From NCBI GenBank assembly GCA_035438985.1, contig DAORJK010000017.1, positions 1 to 64,000 on the forward strand: a stretch of DNA of 64,000 nt. The letters run 5' to 3'. Each line of letters starts with the position of its first letter. Within the stretch, counting starts at the first letter, position 1. This document shows, piece after piece, positions 1 to 9,109 of the stretch. Source of the DNA: UBA4408 sp002389785. Its GTDB lineage: Bacteria > Bacteroidota > Bacteroidia > UBA4408. Under the pieces are notes generated by a model, which saw nothing but the letters and a program-made list of their open reading frames with translations, was not told the DNA's origin and searched no databases. Made by a program: the position numbers and the translations under genes.

Positions 1-1
1 A

Positions 2-604
2 ATGGTGGTCAATTTGCTCCGGAATCAGGTGGTCAGTTTGACCGGTTTATGCACTTTGGATGTGAATGGAAATTTTAGAGCTTCAAGTTTAGCTAATCCG
101 CCGGCAAATTCGGTAATGCAAGCCAATGCGCAAGGTATACTGCAAAATGTAGCAATCACTAATTTTGCGAGTGTTTTGGCATCAAGTGTAAATTACTGGA
201 CCAAAACCAATAATGTATTATCCTATTCTTCGGGCAATGTTTTTATAGGCTTTACTCCACCATGTTCTTCAGGATGCTCCAATCCCTTGTATAAATTATA
301 TGTAGAAGGCGGTATTATGGCACGCGACATAAAAGTTACTGCCACAACCCCATTTCCTGATTTTGTTTTTGATAAAAAATACCAATTAAGAAGTATACGC
401 GAGCTTGAAAACTATATTTTGCAAAATAAACACCTGCCTAATTTCGAAAGCGTAACAGAAGTAACAAAGAATGATGGTTTTGAGCTAGGAGCCATGCAAT
501 GCAAATTGCTTCAAACAATTGAAGAACAAGCGCTTTATATAATTGATTTGCAAAAGCAAATGGAAGCCTTGAAAGTGGAATTTTCCGCAATAAAAAATAA
601 ATGA
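2..604 (+). CDS. C-terminal part of a surface protein with coiled-coil tail (5' truncated by window)
   Basis: The reading frame is open to the window edge, so the Met at position 2 is probably internal and the gene starts upstream. The last ~95 residues match a tail common in Bacteroidota surface proteins: a short strand region (VEGGIMARDIKV), a YQLRSIRELENYI helix, the KHLPNFESVTEV segment, a second helix with ELGAMQCKLLQTIEEQ, and a final amphipathic coiled coil. In better-known homologues this tail follows tail-fibre-like or collagen-like repeats; it probably trimerises, but no enzymatic role can be read. The stop is separated by a single base from the start of the next gene, so the two are likely cotranscribed. 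Function beyond surface structure is unknown. Confidence 0.75.
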   Translation: MVVNLLRNQVVSLTGLCTLDVNGNFRASSLANPPANSVMQANAQGILQNVAITNFASVLASSVNYWTKTNNVLSYSSGNVFIGFTPPCSSGCSNPLYKLYVEGGIMARDIKVTATTPFPDFVFDKKYQLRSIRELENYILQNKHLPNFESVTEVTKNDGFELGAMQCKLLQTIEEQALYIIDLQKQMEALKVEFSAIKNK

Positions 605-605
605 A

Positions 606-2894
606 ATGAAGACTGTTCGCTTATTTATTTTTTGGCAAATCGTAATTTTTGTATTTTTAATTAACAGTGCATTTGCACAAGTAACATTGAATGGGAAGCA
701 ATTTACTTTAAATGGAAATAATTTTTACCCAATGGTTTGCCATGATATAATTGAATTTGCTGTGGATGAGGTAACACATAATCCATTGTTGTTTCCGTCA
801 CCACATGCACAATTAGGGCCTACACCCTATCAATACGAGCATTTAGATGCAATTGGTTGTGCACAAGACATTGAAGACAATATGTTACGAATGCGTTCAC
901 TTGGATTTAATACGATGCGTTGGACGGGCATGGTACCCAATTACAATGAAGCTTGTGGGAAATTTTTTATTCCCGGATGGAGTATTTCGGGTGGTGCTTA
1001 TGCCACAGTACCACAGCCACCTTGCAGCACTAACCACATAGGATCCCGTTATTTTAATTGGATAAATACCTTGGCGCCGGGCGATCCTGTGTTGGATGCC
1101 TATTTTTTAGCCATCGATAAAATCTTGGAAATAGCAGCCAAACCTACTGTTGATATGCAAATAATGATTGATTGTGGTTATGGTGATTTAAGTAAATCGG
1201 CAACGGCTAGAGCTAATTATAATACATTGCTGGATAAGCTTTCGCAACATTTGGCTTCGAACGATAATAACAATCATTTTTTGGCTTACATTGTAGTTGA
1301 AGAACCATTGTATTATGGCGATTTAGGAGTTAATCGAAAGCAAACAATTTGTGATATGACTACTACTTGGTATACTACCATTCATAACAACGACCCCGAT
1401 CATTTAATTTCTATGAGTGTGTGGGATGTAAACGATGTAATTGGTTGGGATGCTGATGTAATGCGATGCGATTTTTTGCAACCACATTTTTATGCTCAAA
1501 AAATGTCGTATCAGGGATTAAATTATTTTCAAAACGAACTTAACAGAGTTTTGGCAAGCATTAATTGGTATAGCCAATATTGTCCAATGCCTTGGATAAT
1601 AGGTGAAGTAGGGCTAAGGGCAAATGACCAATGGACAGGAGCCACAACCGAGGGGACCGAAGCTGAACAGCAGGCTTTTGCAATAGCTACCTTAAAAGCA
1701 GTGCGCGATTGGGGAGGAAGTGGTTATGGATGGTGGGATTTGCAAGAGACACAATGGAATGAAGATGCATTTGGATTAGTGCGACATGGAACAGCTATAC
1801 TGCCCCCATTTGTAAACGAAAAACCAGCCGCAACAACGTTTGAAAATTACCTTCTCCCAGTCGGAAATCCAACCTTAGGTCAGCCTCCTGCAATAGGAAC
1901 TACCTATATACCGAATAGCTTTAATCCTGGCGACCCATTTGAACATGCAATTTATTCTCCCAATAATAATATTATAACTGGAACTGTTGTTGACCAAAAT
2001 AACAATCCAATTGAGAACGCACTGGTGGTGGGTGAAACTTACTTGGAAGCAAGTCCAACAGCTGGGCAACCTCCAATTTACGATGTTCATTATGTATATA
2101 CCGATGTTAATGGTTATTTTGAAATTATTCCTTATGATTTTATTTTTCCACCAGATGTGAATCATGGCACAATTGAAGCTATGCAAATATCTTCTTCAGG
2201 TTCAAGCCGAATATTTGTAAATGCCTTTGGGCCAACTTACCCAAATTCAAATTATTGGCAAATTCCAATTCAAACTGCTCAACAATATAGTTTAACGCGC
2301 AATGATTTTAATTATGAAGGAACAGTTCAAAACCAGATTATAGGATTGGGTGATGTAAAAAAATACAAAGCTTACAATACTTTAGCCATCAGCAATACTT
2401 CAATAGCAGGTGCTTTGACGAATGGTGGCGTAGCCGATTTTAGTGCACGCACAGATGTAAATGTTTTAAATAACTATGAATTTCATGCAGAAGCAGGCAG
2501 TGAGGTTCATTTATTTATTGAAAATACACTTTGGGATTGTAATGATTTGGAATTTGTGAATTACAATAAATTGAACAATAAGGTGCCAGACGCTGATGAA
2601 AATAACTCGGATCTAAGATTCATTGAATTATGTTTTAAAAGGGAAATAAATGATTTTACTTTTGAGGTACTTCCCAATCCGGGAAAGGATATTATTAGCA
2701 TTTCTATAAGCAGTGAAAGTACTTCAGAATATAAGTTTGAGCTATGCGATTTATTAGGACAGTCTGTTTTAAAAGGTATTGCATCTTACCCTAATGTAAT
2801 AGTAAATTTAACAAGCTTTAATTCAGGAATTTATTTACTAAAAGTAAAACAAGATAATCTTGAAAAGACAAAGCGTGTAAGTATAATTAAATAA
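606..2894 (+). CDS. Secreted clan GH-A-like glycoside hydrolase with T9SS sorting domain
   Basis: A signal peptide (residues 1-24, ending SAFAQ) is followed by a ~370-residue region that reads as a (beta/alpha)8 glycosidase: an N-terminal strand that names the substrate-facing LNGNNFYPM, an acid/base candidate E233 in VVEEPLYY (the family usually has NEP) and a nucleophile candidate E334 in IIGEVG. After residue ~455 comes a carboxypeptidase-regulatory-like beta sandwich (ITGTVVDQNNNPIENALV). The last ~75 residues form a T9SS type A sorting domain beginning FEVLPNPGKD, so the protein is expected to be exported across the outer membrane and attached or released. Substrate cannot be inferred. 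The EEP in place of NEP is unusual and makes a strict GH5 assignment uncertain; the overall GH-A reading is inference from the two glutamates and their strand context. Confidence 0.72.
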   Translation: MKTVRLFIFWQIVIFVFLINSAFAQVTLNGKQFTLNGNNFYPMVCHDIIEFAVDEVTHNPLLFPSPHAQLGPTPYQYEHLDAIGCAQDIEDNMLRMRSLGFNTMRWTGMVPNYNEACGKFFIPGWSISGGAYATVPQPPCSTNHIGSRYFNWINTLAPGDPVLDAYFLAIDKILEIAAKPTVDMQIMIDCGYGDLSKSATARANYNTLLDKLSQHLASNDNNNHFLAYIVVEEPLYYGDLGVNRKQTICDMTTTWYTTIHNNDPDHLISMSVWDVNDVIGWDADVMRCDFLQPHFYAQKMSYQGLNYFQNELNRVLASINWYSQYCPMPWIIGEVGLRANDQWTGATTEGTEAEQQAFAIATLKAVRDWGGSGYGWWDLQETQWNEDAFGLVRHGTAILPPFVNEKPAATTFENYLLPVGNPTLGQPPAIGTTYIPNSFNPGDPFEHAIYSPNNNIITGTVVDQNNNPIENALVVGETYLEASPTAGQPPIYDVHYVYTDVNGYFEIIPYDFIFPPDVNHGTIEAMQISSSGSSRIFVNAFGPTYPNSNYWQIPIQTAQQYSLTRNDFNYEGTVQNQIIGLGDVKKYKAYNTLAISNTSIAGALTNGGVADFSARTDVNVLNNYEFHAEAGSEVHLFIENTLWDCNDLEFVNYNKLNNKVPDADENNSDLRFIELCFKREINDFTFEVLPNPGKDIISISISSESTSEYKFELCDLLGQSVLKGIASYPNVIVNLTSFNSGIYLLKVKQDNLEKTKRVSIIK

Positions 2895-2906
2895 AAACAC
2901 CTAAAA

Positions 2907-4580
2907 ATGAAAAAAATTATAGTAATCGTATTCCTACAAGTAGTAACACTCAAGCATAGTCAAGCCCAAAATTGGCAATGGGCACAAAATATACATAGTA
3001 ATAATTGGGATGGCATTGAAGCGCAATGTAAGGATGCACTTGGTAATATATATGCAGGCGGATATTTTAATGGTTCATTTGTATGTTTTCAGAATGATAC
3101 CATTTTTCAAGCTGCTAATGGAACAACTTATTATGCAAAATATGATCAAAATGGTAATGAATTATGGGCGAGGGCGCTGAATTACACAGCTTCAGCATCA
3201 TGTGGTGGTGGACTTAGTCAATTGGTTTACGATTCAATTAGCAATTCGTTATTGCTCAGTGGTTCCTTTTGTGGTTCAATAGATTTTAATGGTACCACCA
3301 TCTATTCAAGTATAAACAATGACAATGAGGGTTTTGTAGCTAAATTGGATTTGAGCGGCAATTTAATCTGGATAAAAAAGGCTGAAGGAAACGGAAACGA
3401 TTTTATAAGTGGTGTTTCATATGATGCAGTTGACAATATTTATATTTGCGGTACCAATACAGAACCGACTCAAATAGAGTCAGTAAATTTACCCTTAGGC
3501 ACCTTTGTTGCGAAACTTAATTCGAACGGCGATTTACAATGGGCTAATAATATTAGTGGCATTGGCCAATACCCAAATACTGTGGCATTTAAGGTTGCGG
3601 ATATAAAAGTTTTGGGAACCAATTTTTATATCATTGGCGGTACAAGCTTTGATAATTTTTTAATAGACACCATTCAGTTTAATATTCCAAATTCATATGG
3701 CAGCCTCCTTTCGAAATTTGATACTAGTGGCCATGTTATTTGGGCAAAACTGGCGGGCTATCCTAGGTCGGGTTCACCTGTTAATTCTTTGGTTTTAGAC
3801 AGAAATGAAAATGTTTATTTTATTTCTACCTATGGTGATTCAGCAATATTTGATAATCAAGTATTTTATCCATTTGCTGGCGGAGATATTGATTTTGTTA
3901 AGTACGATAAGAATGGAAATTTTAAATGGATGCAACAAACTCAATGTACTAATTCTGCTGAGGGTATAAATGTTGCAATTGATGCCAATGATGTACTTTA
4001 TATAACAGGTAAATTTAAAGGCACAGCTCATTTTGGTAATTTTGCACTTACATCAGATAATTCAATCCCTAATTTAATAGTAAATAGTTACGATGCCTTT
4101 TTAGCTGCTTACGATACTTCTGGTATTTGTTTAGGAGTTGAGAACATACCCTATGCCGAAGGCTTATCAATAGTTATAGATAATAGTAATAGTCCAATAT
4201 TGTCGGGCAGGTACTATGGAGGCCTAAGTTTAGGAGCTAGTACTTTTACTGCATCAGGCCCACCTGACGCTTTCATTGCCAAACACGATGCCATCACGGG
4301 CTTCAAAGGTTTTGAAAAATCGTTCCTTTCTAATCAACTCCTCATTCAGGCTAATCCAAATTCGGGCAAATGCACAATCAATATTCCTGAAGAGTTTGTA
4401 AATGAAAAAAATCTCTCCTTAAGCATTTATAATAATAAAGGCCAATTAATACAACGCTTACCTTTGCTATTTAATGAAGGTAAAATAAAACTCAACCTCG
4501 AAGCCGAGGCCAAAGGCATGTACAATGCAGTGTTAAGTAACGGTTCTAAAAATTATAGTGGTAAAATTATTTTTGAGTAA
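2907..4580 (+). CDS. Secreted propeller-like repeat protein with T9SS sorting domain
   Basis: Signal peptide (1-20, ending HSQAQ) followed by about 440 residues of repeats carrying the pattern G-N-hydrophobic-Y-hydrophobic-x-G-x-F and W-A/I-K, alternating with FVAKLDLSGNLIWIKK-type strands. This is the SBBP-like/beta-propeller pattern widespread in secreted Bacteroidota proteins. The C-terminal ~80 residues (NPNSGKCTINI onward, ending SGKIIFE) form a T9SS type A sorting domain. It lies 12 bases after the glycosidase gene in the same orientation, so it is probably in the same transcript. No catalytic residues are visible; a structural or binding role at the surface is likely. Confidence 0.8.
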   Translation: MKKIIVIVFLQVVTLKHSQAQNWQWAQNIHSNNWDGIEAQCKDALGNIYAGGYFNGSFVCFQNDTIFQAANGTTYYAKYDQNGNELWARALNYTASASCGGGLSQLVYDSISNSLLLSGSFCGSIDFNGTTIYSSINNDNEGFVAKLDLSGNLIWIKKAEGNGNDFISGVSYDAVDNIYICGTNTEPTQIESVNLPLGTFVAKLNSNGDLQWANNISGIGQYPNTVAFKVADIKVLGTNFYIIGGTSFDNFLIDTIQFNIPNSYGSLLSKFDTSGHVIWAKLAGYPRSGSPVNSLVLDRNENVYFISTYGDSAIFDNQVFYPFAGGDIDFVKYDKNGNFKWMQQTQCTNSAEGINVAIDANDVLYITGKFKGTAHFGNFALTSDNSIPNLIVNSYDAFLAAYDTSGICLGVENIPYAEGLSIVIDNSNSPILSGRYYGGLSLGASTFTASGPPDAFIAKHDAITGFKGFEKSFLSNQLLIQANPNSGKCTINIPEEFVNEKNLSLSIYNNKGQLIQRLPLLFNEGKIKLNLEAEAKGMYNAVLSNGSKNYSGKIIFE

Positions 4581-4616
4581 AATTGAAATGTAGGTGTAAA
4601 AATATAATTCAGCAAA

Positions 4617-5039
4617 CTACCGAATTTTCAAATTATCCTGCTCATCCAATTCCCAAAAAGGATTAAATGCTATTTCAAAAAGATGCCCGTCTAAATCTTT
4701 AAAATACCCACTATAACCGCCCCAATATACCTTTTGTGCAGCCTTTACCAAAGTACCACCTGCTTTTACAGCTTCGGCAAGAATTTCGTCAACTTCGCTT
4801 TCATTTTTTGCATTTAACGAAAAAGTGATTCCTGCAAATCCTGCAGCAGTATCCGATTGCAGCGCATCGGCTGCTAACTCGTGGCGGGGGTGCAATGCCA
4901 ATGTTATTCCCCCTAAAGGAAATAGCGCCAGACTTTCAACACTCATCTCCGATTTTTTCCAGCCTAGTTTTTCAAAAAACTGAACCGATTTTTCAAAATC
5001 AATTGTACCAAGGGTGATAAGATTTAATTTTTGGCGCAT
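4617..5039 (-). CDS. VOC (glyoxalase/bleomycin resistance-like) family protein
   Basis: 140 residues with two beta-alpha-beta-beta-beta halves: LITLGTIDFEKSVQFFEKLGW at the start and GYFKDLDGHLFEIAFNPFW near the end. DLDGHLFEI is the conserved VOC C-terminal metal-ligand strand with its Glu. VOC proteins include glyoxalases, dioxygenases and antibiotic-binding proteins, and the substrate cannot be deduced here. The gene starts two bases after the stop of the DinB-like gene, implying one transcript with it. It converges with the T9SS gene at 2907-4580 across a 36-base gap in which no terminator hairpin is evident. Confidence 0.85.
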   Translation of the reverse strand: MRQKLNLITLGTIDFEKSVQFFEKLGWKKSEMSVESLALFPLGGITLALHPRHELAADALQSDTAAGFAGITFSLNAKNESEVDEILAEAVKAGGTLVKAAQKVYWGGYSGYFKDLDGHLFEIAFNPFWELDEQDNLKIR

Positions 5040-5041
5040 GC

Positions 5042-5569
5042 TTATTTCTTCAGGTTAGTGATGCATTGTTGATGATGGTGTTGCACGTGATAGAGCGTAA
5101 AATAATACATTTCTCGAATGGTGAGTTTTCCCAGTAATGGATGCGGAAGTATAAATAAATCGAGCTCTTCATCCGAAAATTTTGACTGCATGCTGCAAAG
5201 TTTATCAACCAATTTTAACAACTTGTTTTGAACATTTTCTTTTTGTGAAAAGGCTATTTGCTTGGGCGAAAAACGCGCAGGTGCTCGTCCACCCTCAGCC
5301 AGTTTTTGTTTGTATCGCGAAACTAATTCATCGTAACTGCGCGACTTGCGATTTGCTTTTCCAAACCAGACTTGAAGTATAAATTTGGGTAAACGCAATG
5401 CTAAAATCAAGGGAGAAACACTCATAACAATGTGCTGTAGTTGTTGACCAGCATTCCATTTGTTTCCCGCTGCCGAATGCAAAAAATCACTTTCATTCAG
5501 CGCTACAATTGTATAGGTAAATTTTGCATGTTTTTGTAGGAGTTGCTTTTTAAGTTCGGTCGCTTGCAT
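5042..5569 (-). CDS. DinB-like four-helix-bundle protein
   Basis: 175 residues, predicted all-helical. The pattern fits DinB/YfiT proteins: a first histidine H46 in GQQLQHIVMS and a C-terminal cluster H161/H164-H166 in LYHVQHHHQQ, the usual place for the three metal ligands. Family members are metal-dependent, often thiol-S-transferase-like or of unknown function; the name comes from a DNA-damage-induced Bacillus gene, but no DNA repair role follows. The arginine/lysine-rich middle (WFGKANRKSRSYDELVSRY) is shared by a Bacteroidota DUF1569-like subgroup. It precedes the VOC gene by two bases. Confidence 0.78.
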   Translation of the reverse strand: MQATELKKQLLQKHAKFTYTIVALNESDFLHSAAGNKWNAGQQLQHIVMSVSPLILALRLPKFILQVWFGKANRKSRSYDELVSRYKQKLAEGGRAPARFSPKQIAFSQKENVQNKLLKLVDKLCSMQSKFSDEELDLFILPHPLLGKLTIREMYYFTLYHVQHHHQQCITNLKK

Positions 5570-5605
5570 ACAGGTTGTTATCTAAATTTTTTTTTGTGTA
5601 TGAAA

Positions 5606-7912
5606 TTATTGCTTCGTTTTTTGAAGGGTAATTAGTACCATTTTTGAAGTAGGGGTATTGCTTTTATCGGCAGTACTATTTATAGGAACCAACACATTTG
5701 TTTCAGGAAAATAAGTAGCTGTACATCGTTCAGGGATACTGAATTCAATGACAATAAATTTATGTGCTACACGCGTTACATTGTCGTAGGTATTGTATAA
5801 ATCAACCACATCGCCATTTTTTAAACCATGTTTTGCAATGTCGATTGCATTCATAAAAATTACTCTACGCTCATTAAAAACTCCTCTATAGCGATCGTTG
5901 AGGCCATAAATGGTAGTGTTAAACTGATCGTGACTACGAATGGTCATCATCATTAACTCATTACTTTTTAATTTAATAGGAGCAATATGTGCTATATTAA
6001 AATTTGCTTTTCCATTTAAGGTTGCAAAGGTTCCTTCACGCGAAGTGTTGGGTAAATAAAATCCTCCCGGAATTCGTACTCGTTGATTATATTGATTAAA
6101 GCCCGGGATGGTTTTTTCAATTGCATTCCGAATTTCATCGTAATCATTTTCAAATTTTTGCCAATCAACTTTCGATTTATTGCCGAATACAGCCTGTGCC
6201 ATGCGGCAAACAATTGTTGGTTCGCTAAGTAAATTTGTTGAAACCGGTTTTAAATTTCCTTTGCTCAATTGGATTACTCCCATTGAATTTTCGGTAGTAA
6301 TAAATTGTTCTTTACCATTTACAATGTCTTTATCGCTTCGGGCTAAACAAGGTAAAATGATGGCTTCTTCACCGTGTATTAAATGACTTCTGTTTAATTT
6401 AGTGCTCACATGTACGGTGAGTTTACAATTTTGTAAAGCTTCGGCAGTGTAGGTGGTATCTGGTGTTGCCGAAAGAAAATTTCCTCCCATGGCAATAAAC
6501 ACTTTTGCCTTGCCTTCTTTCATTGCATGAATGCACTCCACCGTATCGTAGCCGTGTTTTTTGGGAGGCTCAAAATGAAAGGTGTTCTGAATGTTTTTTA
6601 AAAATGCTTCAGATGGCTTTTCATAAATACCCATGGTACGATCGCCTTGCACATTGCTGTGACCACGCACCGGACAGGTACCGGCACCCGGTTTTGCAAT
6701 GCTTCCTTTTAGCAATAATAAATTCACCACTTCTTTAATGGTGTCAACGGCATTTTTATGTTGCGTTAAACCCATTGCCCAGCAGGCAATTATTTTTGTT
6801 TTGTGCTTTAGCAGCGATGCAAATTCCATTACTTGTTCTTCCGAAATTCCGCTTTCGGCAATCAGTTGTGCTAAATTTAAACCGCTTAAATGATTTTTAA
6901 ATTCAGCATACCCAGCTGTATGTTGCCCTATAAATGGTAAATCGAAAACGGTACCCGGATTTTTTTCTTCTTCCTGCAAAAGAAAGCGTTCAACAGCTTG
7001 TAATAAAGCCATGTCGCCATTGAGTTTAACTTGTAAAAACAGATCGGTTAATTTGGCTTTTATTCCGAGTGCTCCTTTAATTGTTTGCGGATTGCTAAAG
7101 CTGATTAATCCTGTTTCGGGTAGCGGATTAATCGATATTATTTTAGCACCTTTTTCTTTGGCTTTTTGCAAAGCGCTAAGCATGCGGGGATGGTTGGTAC
7201 CCGGATTTTGTCCGAGAATTAGAATAACTTCAGCTTCATAAAAATCTTCGAGTTTTACAGAACCTTTTCCAATTCCAATCGATTCATTTAAAGCAACACC
7301 ACTGCTTTCGTGACACATGTTGCTGCAATCCGGAAGGTTGTTGGTACCATATTCGCGTACAAACAACTGGTACAAAAAGGCGGCTTCATTGCTGGTTCGT
7401 CCGCTGGTATAAAACACTGCTTCATCGGGCGAACTGAGCGAGTTTAAATGCATGGCGATTTTTTGAAAAGCATCGTTCCAGCTAATTTCTGTGTAGTGAT
7501 TTGCACCTTTGGCAAGAAACATCGGCTGGGCAACACGGCCTTTTTTACCAATTTGATAATCGTCGAGTTGTGATAATTCGGCAACCGAATTTGCAGCGAA
7601 AAAATCGGCAGTAAGTTTTTTTGAAGTAGCTTCTTCTGCAATTGCTTTTGCCCCATTTTCACAATATTCGGCTATACCTGAACGTTCGTCGTCGGGATCG
7701 GGCCAGGCGCAACCGGGGCAATCGTAACCATCTTTTTGATTGAGTTTGGCAAGGGCTTTTAATCCGCGAGTTACGCTCATTTCACTAAAAATATGCTCGG
7801 CACTCGAAATTACGGCAGGAATTCCTGCAGCTACAGTTTTAGGAGCAGTTAATTTGAGACCGGTAAATTTTTCCGGATTTTCAGCATGTACCTGTTCTTT
7901 TTCTTCACTCAT
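5606..7912 (-). CDS. FdhF/YdeP-family molybdopterin oxidoreductase
   Basis: 768 residues, the expected length. Recognised by the YDCPGCAWPDP motif (~63-73) and the Cys in AEYCENGAKA, which belong to the N-terminal Fe-S region of the YdeP subgroup, then NMCHESSGVAL and ILILGQNPGTNHPRML of the molybdopterin-binding domain. A C-terminal molydopterin-dinucleotide-binding domain carries TIRSHDQFNTTIYGLNDRYRG. YdeP-type proteins resemble formate dehydrogenases but their physiological substrate is not settled; E. coli YdeP is linked to acid resistance. No signal peptide, so it is cytoplasmic. It lies three bases downstream of the small gene 7916-8284 and is probably cotranscribed. No formate dehydrogenase partner or FdhD is in the window. 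Confidence 0.92.
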   Translation of the reverse strand: MSEEKEQVHAENPEKFTGLKLTAPKTVAAGIPAVISSAEHIFSEMSVTRGLKALAKLNQKDGYDCPGCAWPDPDDERSGIAEYCENGAKAIAEEATSKKLTADFFAANSVAELSQLDDYQIGKKGRVAQPMFLAKGANHYTEISWNDAFQKIAMHLNSLSSPDEAVFYTSGRTSNEAAFLYQLFVREYGTNNLPDCSNMCHESSGVALNESIGIGKGSVKLEDFYEAEVILILGQNPGTNHPRMLSALQKAKEKGAKIISINPLPETGLISFSNPQTIKGALGIKAKLTDLFLQVKLNGDMALLQAVERFLLQEEEKNPGTVFDLPFIGQHTAGYAEFKNHLSGLNLAQLIAESGISEEQVMEFASLLKHKTKIIACWAMGLTQHKNAVDTIKEVVNLLLLKGSIAKPGAGTCPVRGHSNVQGDRTMGIYEKPSEAFLKNIQNTFHFEPPKKHGYDTVECIHAMKEGKAKVFIAMGGNFLSATPDTTYTAEALQNCKLTVHVSTKLNRSHLIHGEEAIILPCLARSDKDIVNGKEQFITTENSMGVIQLSKGNLKPVSTNLLSEPTIVCRMAQAVFGNKSKVDWQKFENDYDEIRNAIEKTIPGFNQYNQRVRIPGGFYLPNTSREGTFATLNGKANFNIAHIAPIKLKSNELMMMTIRSHDQFNTTIYGLNDRYRGVFNERRVIFMNAIDIAKHGLKNGDVVDLYNTYDNVTRVAHKFIVIEFSIPERCTATYFPETNVLVPINSTADKSNTPTSKMVLITLQKTKQ

Positions 7913-7915
7913 AGT

Positions 7916-8284
7916 TTAGCAAACTGCATTAGGATTCGGATAATTATCAGATTGGTCTTCGAAAGTATTATCAAGGCACACAAAATCTTTTTCAATTAAA
8001 ATAAATAGTGTTTTATTTTCTGCTATTCTTTGTTTGTTTTCAAATCCAACTCTATCGGTGCTTACCCATTCTTGCTGCACATTAGTAGGCACATAAACGG
8101 TGATTTTTTGATGATTAAAATCAGCGCATAATTCACTTGCATCAGCACTGGATGCCAAAGCATAAGTAAATTTAGCTGTTCCAAATTCGGTACTTTCTTC
8201 GAGGTATCCGAGACTTGCAAATTTGTCGATTTCAGTTTTGGAAAGTCTCAAACGAACGGAATTTCCTTTAATTCGAATTTTCAT
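7916..8284 (-). CDS. Conserved small cytoplasmic protein next to YdeP-type oxidoreductase
   Basis: 122 residues beginning MKIRIKGNSVRLRLSKTE, a start typical of a Bacteroidota family of unknown function (DUF7009-like, from memory). Several predicted beta strands, three cysteines (SELCADF, FVCLD, final NAVC). It ends four bases before the oxidoreductase start, which argues for cotranscription and possibly a maturation or regulatory role with that molybdoenzyme; that link is inference from adjacency only. Confidence 0.7.
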   Translation of the reverse strand: MKIRIKGNSVRLRLSKTEIDKFASLGYLEESTEFGTAKFTYALASSADASELCADFNHQKITVYVPTNVQQEWVSTDRVGFENKQRIAENKTLFILIEKDFVCLDNTFEDQSDNYPNPNAVC

Positions 8285-8455
8285 AGTATAGAATTCTTTT
8301 GCCGATTTTTAACTGGTATCTTCAGCTGTTTAAGGCTTTATTATTGTTTCTAATTTTTATTCAATAGAGTAAAAGTAAGAATTGTTGAGGTTAGTTTTTG
8401 TATAAATGAATTGATAATTTTGTTTTTGATAGTTTCGTTACAGCAATTTCTTTTT

Positions 8456-8587
8456 ATGACCGATAAATCACCTGTAAAACGTGCATCAATTTTAGCCTGG
8501 TTAAAACGCATCGGCTGGGTTGGGTTTTTCTTTTTCCTTCTTAAGGGATTGGTATGGATTGCGCTTAGCTATTGGATCGTTAAATAA
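8456..8587 (+). CDS. 43-residue single-pass membrane microprotein
   Basis: A short ORF with a basic amphipathic start (MTDKSPVKRASILAWLKR), then IGWVGFFFFLLKGLVWIALS as a single transmembrane helix and a short YWIVK tail. Charge distribution predicts N-in topology. Small proteins with KRIGW...FFLxKGLxW patterns occur in many Bacteroidota genomes without known role. It stands alone on the plus strand between the divergent oxidoreductase operon and the copper-type cluster. The hydrophobic segment bounded by stop codon and start makes chance unlikely, but no function is claimed. Confidence 0.62.
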   Translation: MTDKSPVKRASILAWLKRIGWVGFFFFLLKGLVWIALSYWIVK

Positions 8588-8618
8588 ATAATTAGCTAGT
8601 ATTTCATGATATCTATCA

Positions 8619-8648
8619 CTTTTAGATAATAGCTTATTCGTACTTTTG
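8619..8648 (+). promoter_or_regulatory. Candidate Bacteroidota-type promoter for the Mbn-like cluster
   Basis: TACTTTTG at 8641-8648 fits the TAnnTTTG -7 box of Bacteroidota, with a CTTTTAG element about 17-20 bases upstream as an imperfect -33 box. A transcript starting just after it would have a very short leader before the ATG at 8667. Pattern match only. Confidence 0.4.
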
Positions 8649-8666
8649 TCAAATATTAATACCCTC

Positions 8667-9038
8667 ATGTTTCGTTTTGTAAGTGTTGTGATTTTAGTGG
8701 GAATAGTGCTGCAAAGTTTTAGTAGCGCATTCTTGCTCGCGCATTACCACTACAATAAAGCATCCATTACAGCTAAATATTGTGAAAATAAAACAAAGCC
8801 GAAATTAAAATGTCATGGACAATGTCATTTGCGTAAGCAGCTAAAACAAGACGAACAACGAAAAGAGAATCCTGCATCGCCATTAAAAAACAAGACAGAT
8901 AATCTTCAATATTTTCAAGACTTTGCAACTAGCATTCTACAAGATAGAAATTACCAGTTAGTTCAACCTACATTTACAACTTCAACATTTCATGAACAAC
9001 TGGTATTATTAGCTGTTTTTCATCCACCCACCGTATAG
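8667..9038 (+). CDS. Small Cys-rich membrane-anchored or secreted protein of the Mbn-like cluster
   Basis: I start at the ATG at 8667 (123 residues); an upstream TTG at 8646 would overlap the putative promoter. Residues 1-25 are a signal peptide or N-terminal anchor (MFRFVSVVILVGIVLQSFSS). Then comes the striking segment KYCENKTKPKLKCHGQCHLR: three cysteines plus histidines, a plausible metal site. The remainder is hydrophilic, with a hydrophobic C-terminal LVLLAVFHPPTV. Homologous small proteins with KYC-ENK-KPKL-C-G-CHL recur in Bacteroidota near metal genes. First gene of a five-gene plus-strand cluster. A copper-delivery or sensing role is inferred from the Cys/His motif and neighbours, not known. 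Confidence 0.75.
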   Translation: MFRFVSVVILVGIVLQSFSSAFLLAHYHYNKASITAKYCENKTKPKLKCHGQCHLRKQLKQDEQRKENPASPLKNKTDNLQYFQDFATSILQDRNYQLVQPTFTTSTFHEQLVLLAVFHPPTV

Positions 9039-9109
9039 GTTAAATGACTTATCTGAATACTGGAAAATAATCCATTATTCTTTTTATTAACCTTTACTAA
9101 TATCAACTT

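Noticed and set aside
1..115. Alternative first frame with repeated GGQF at the window start
   Set aside because: It stops at about position 76, while the second frame leads into clear C-terminal family sequence; a frameshift cannot be judged without upstream sequence.
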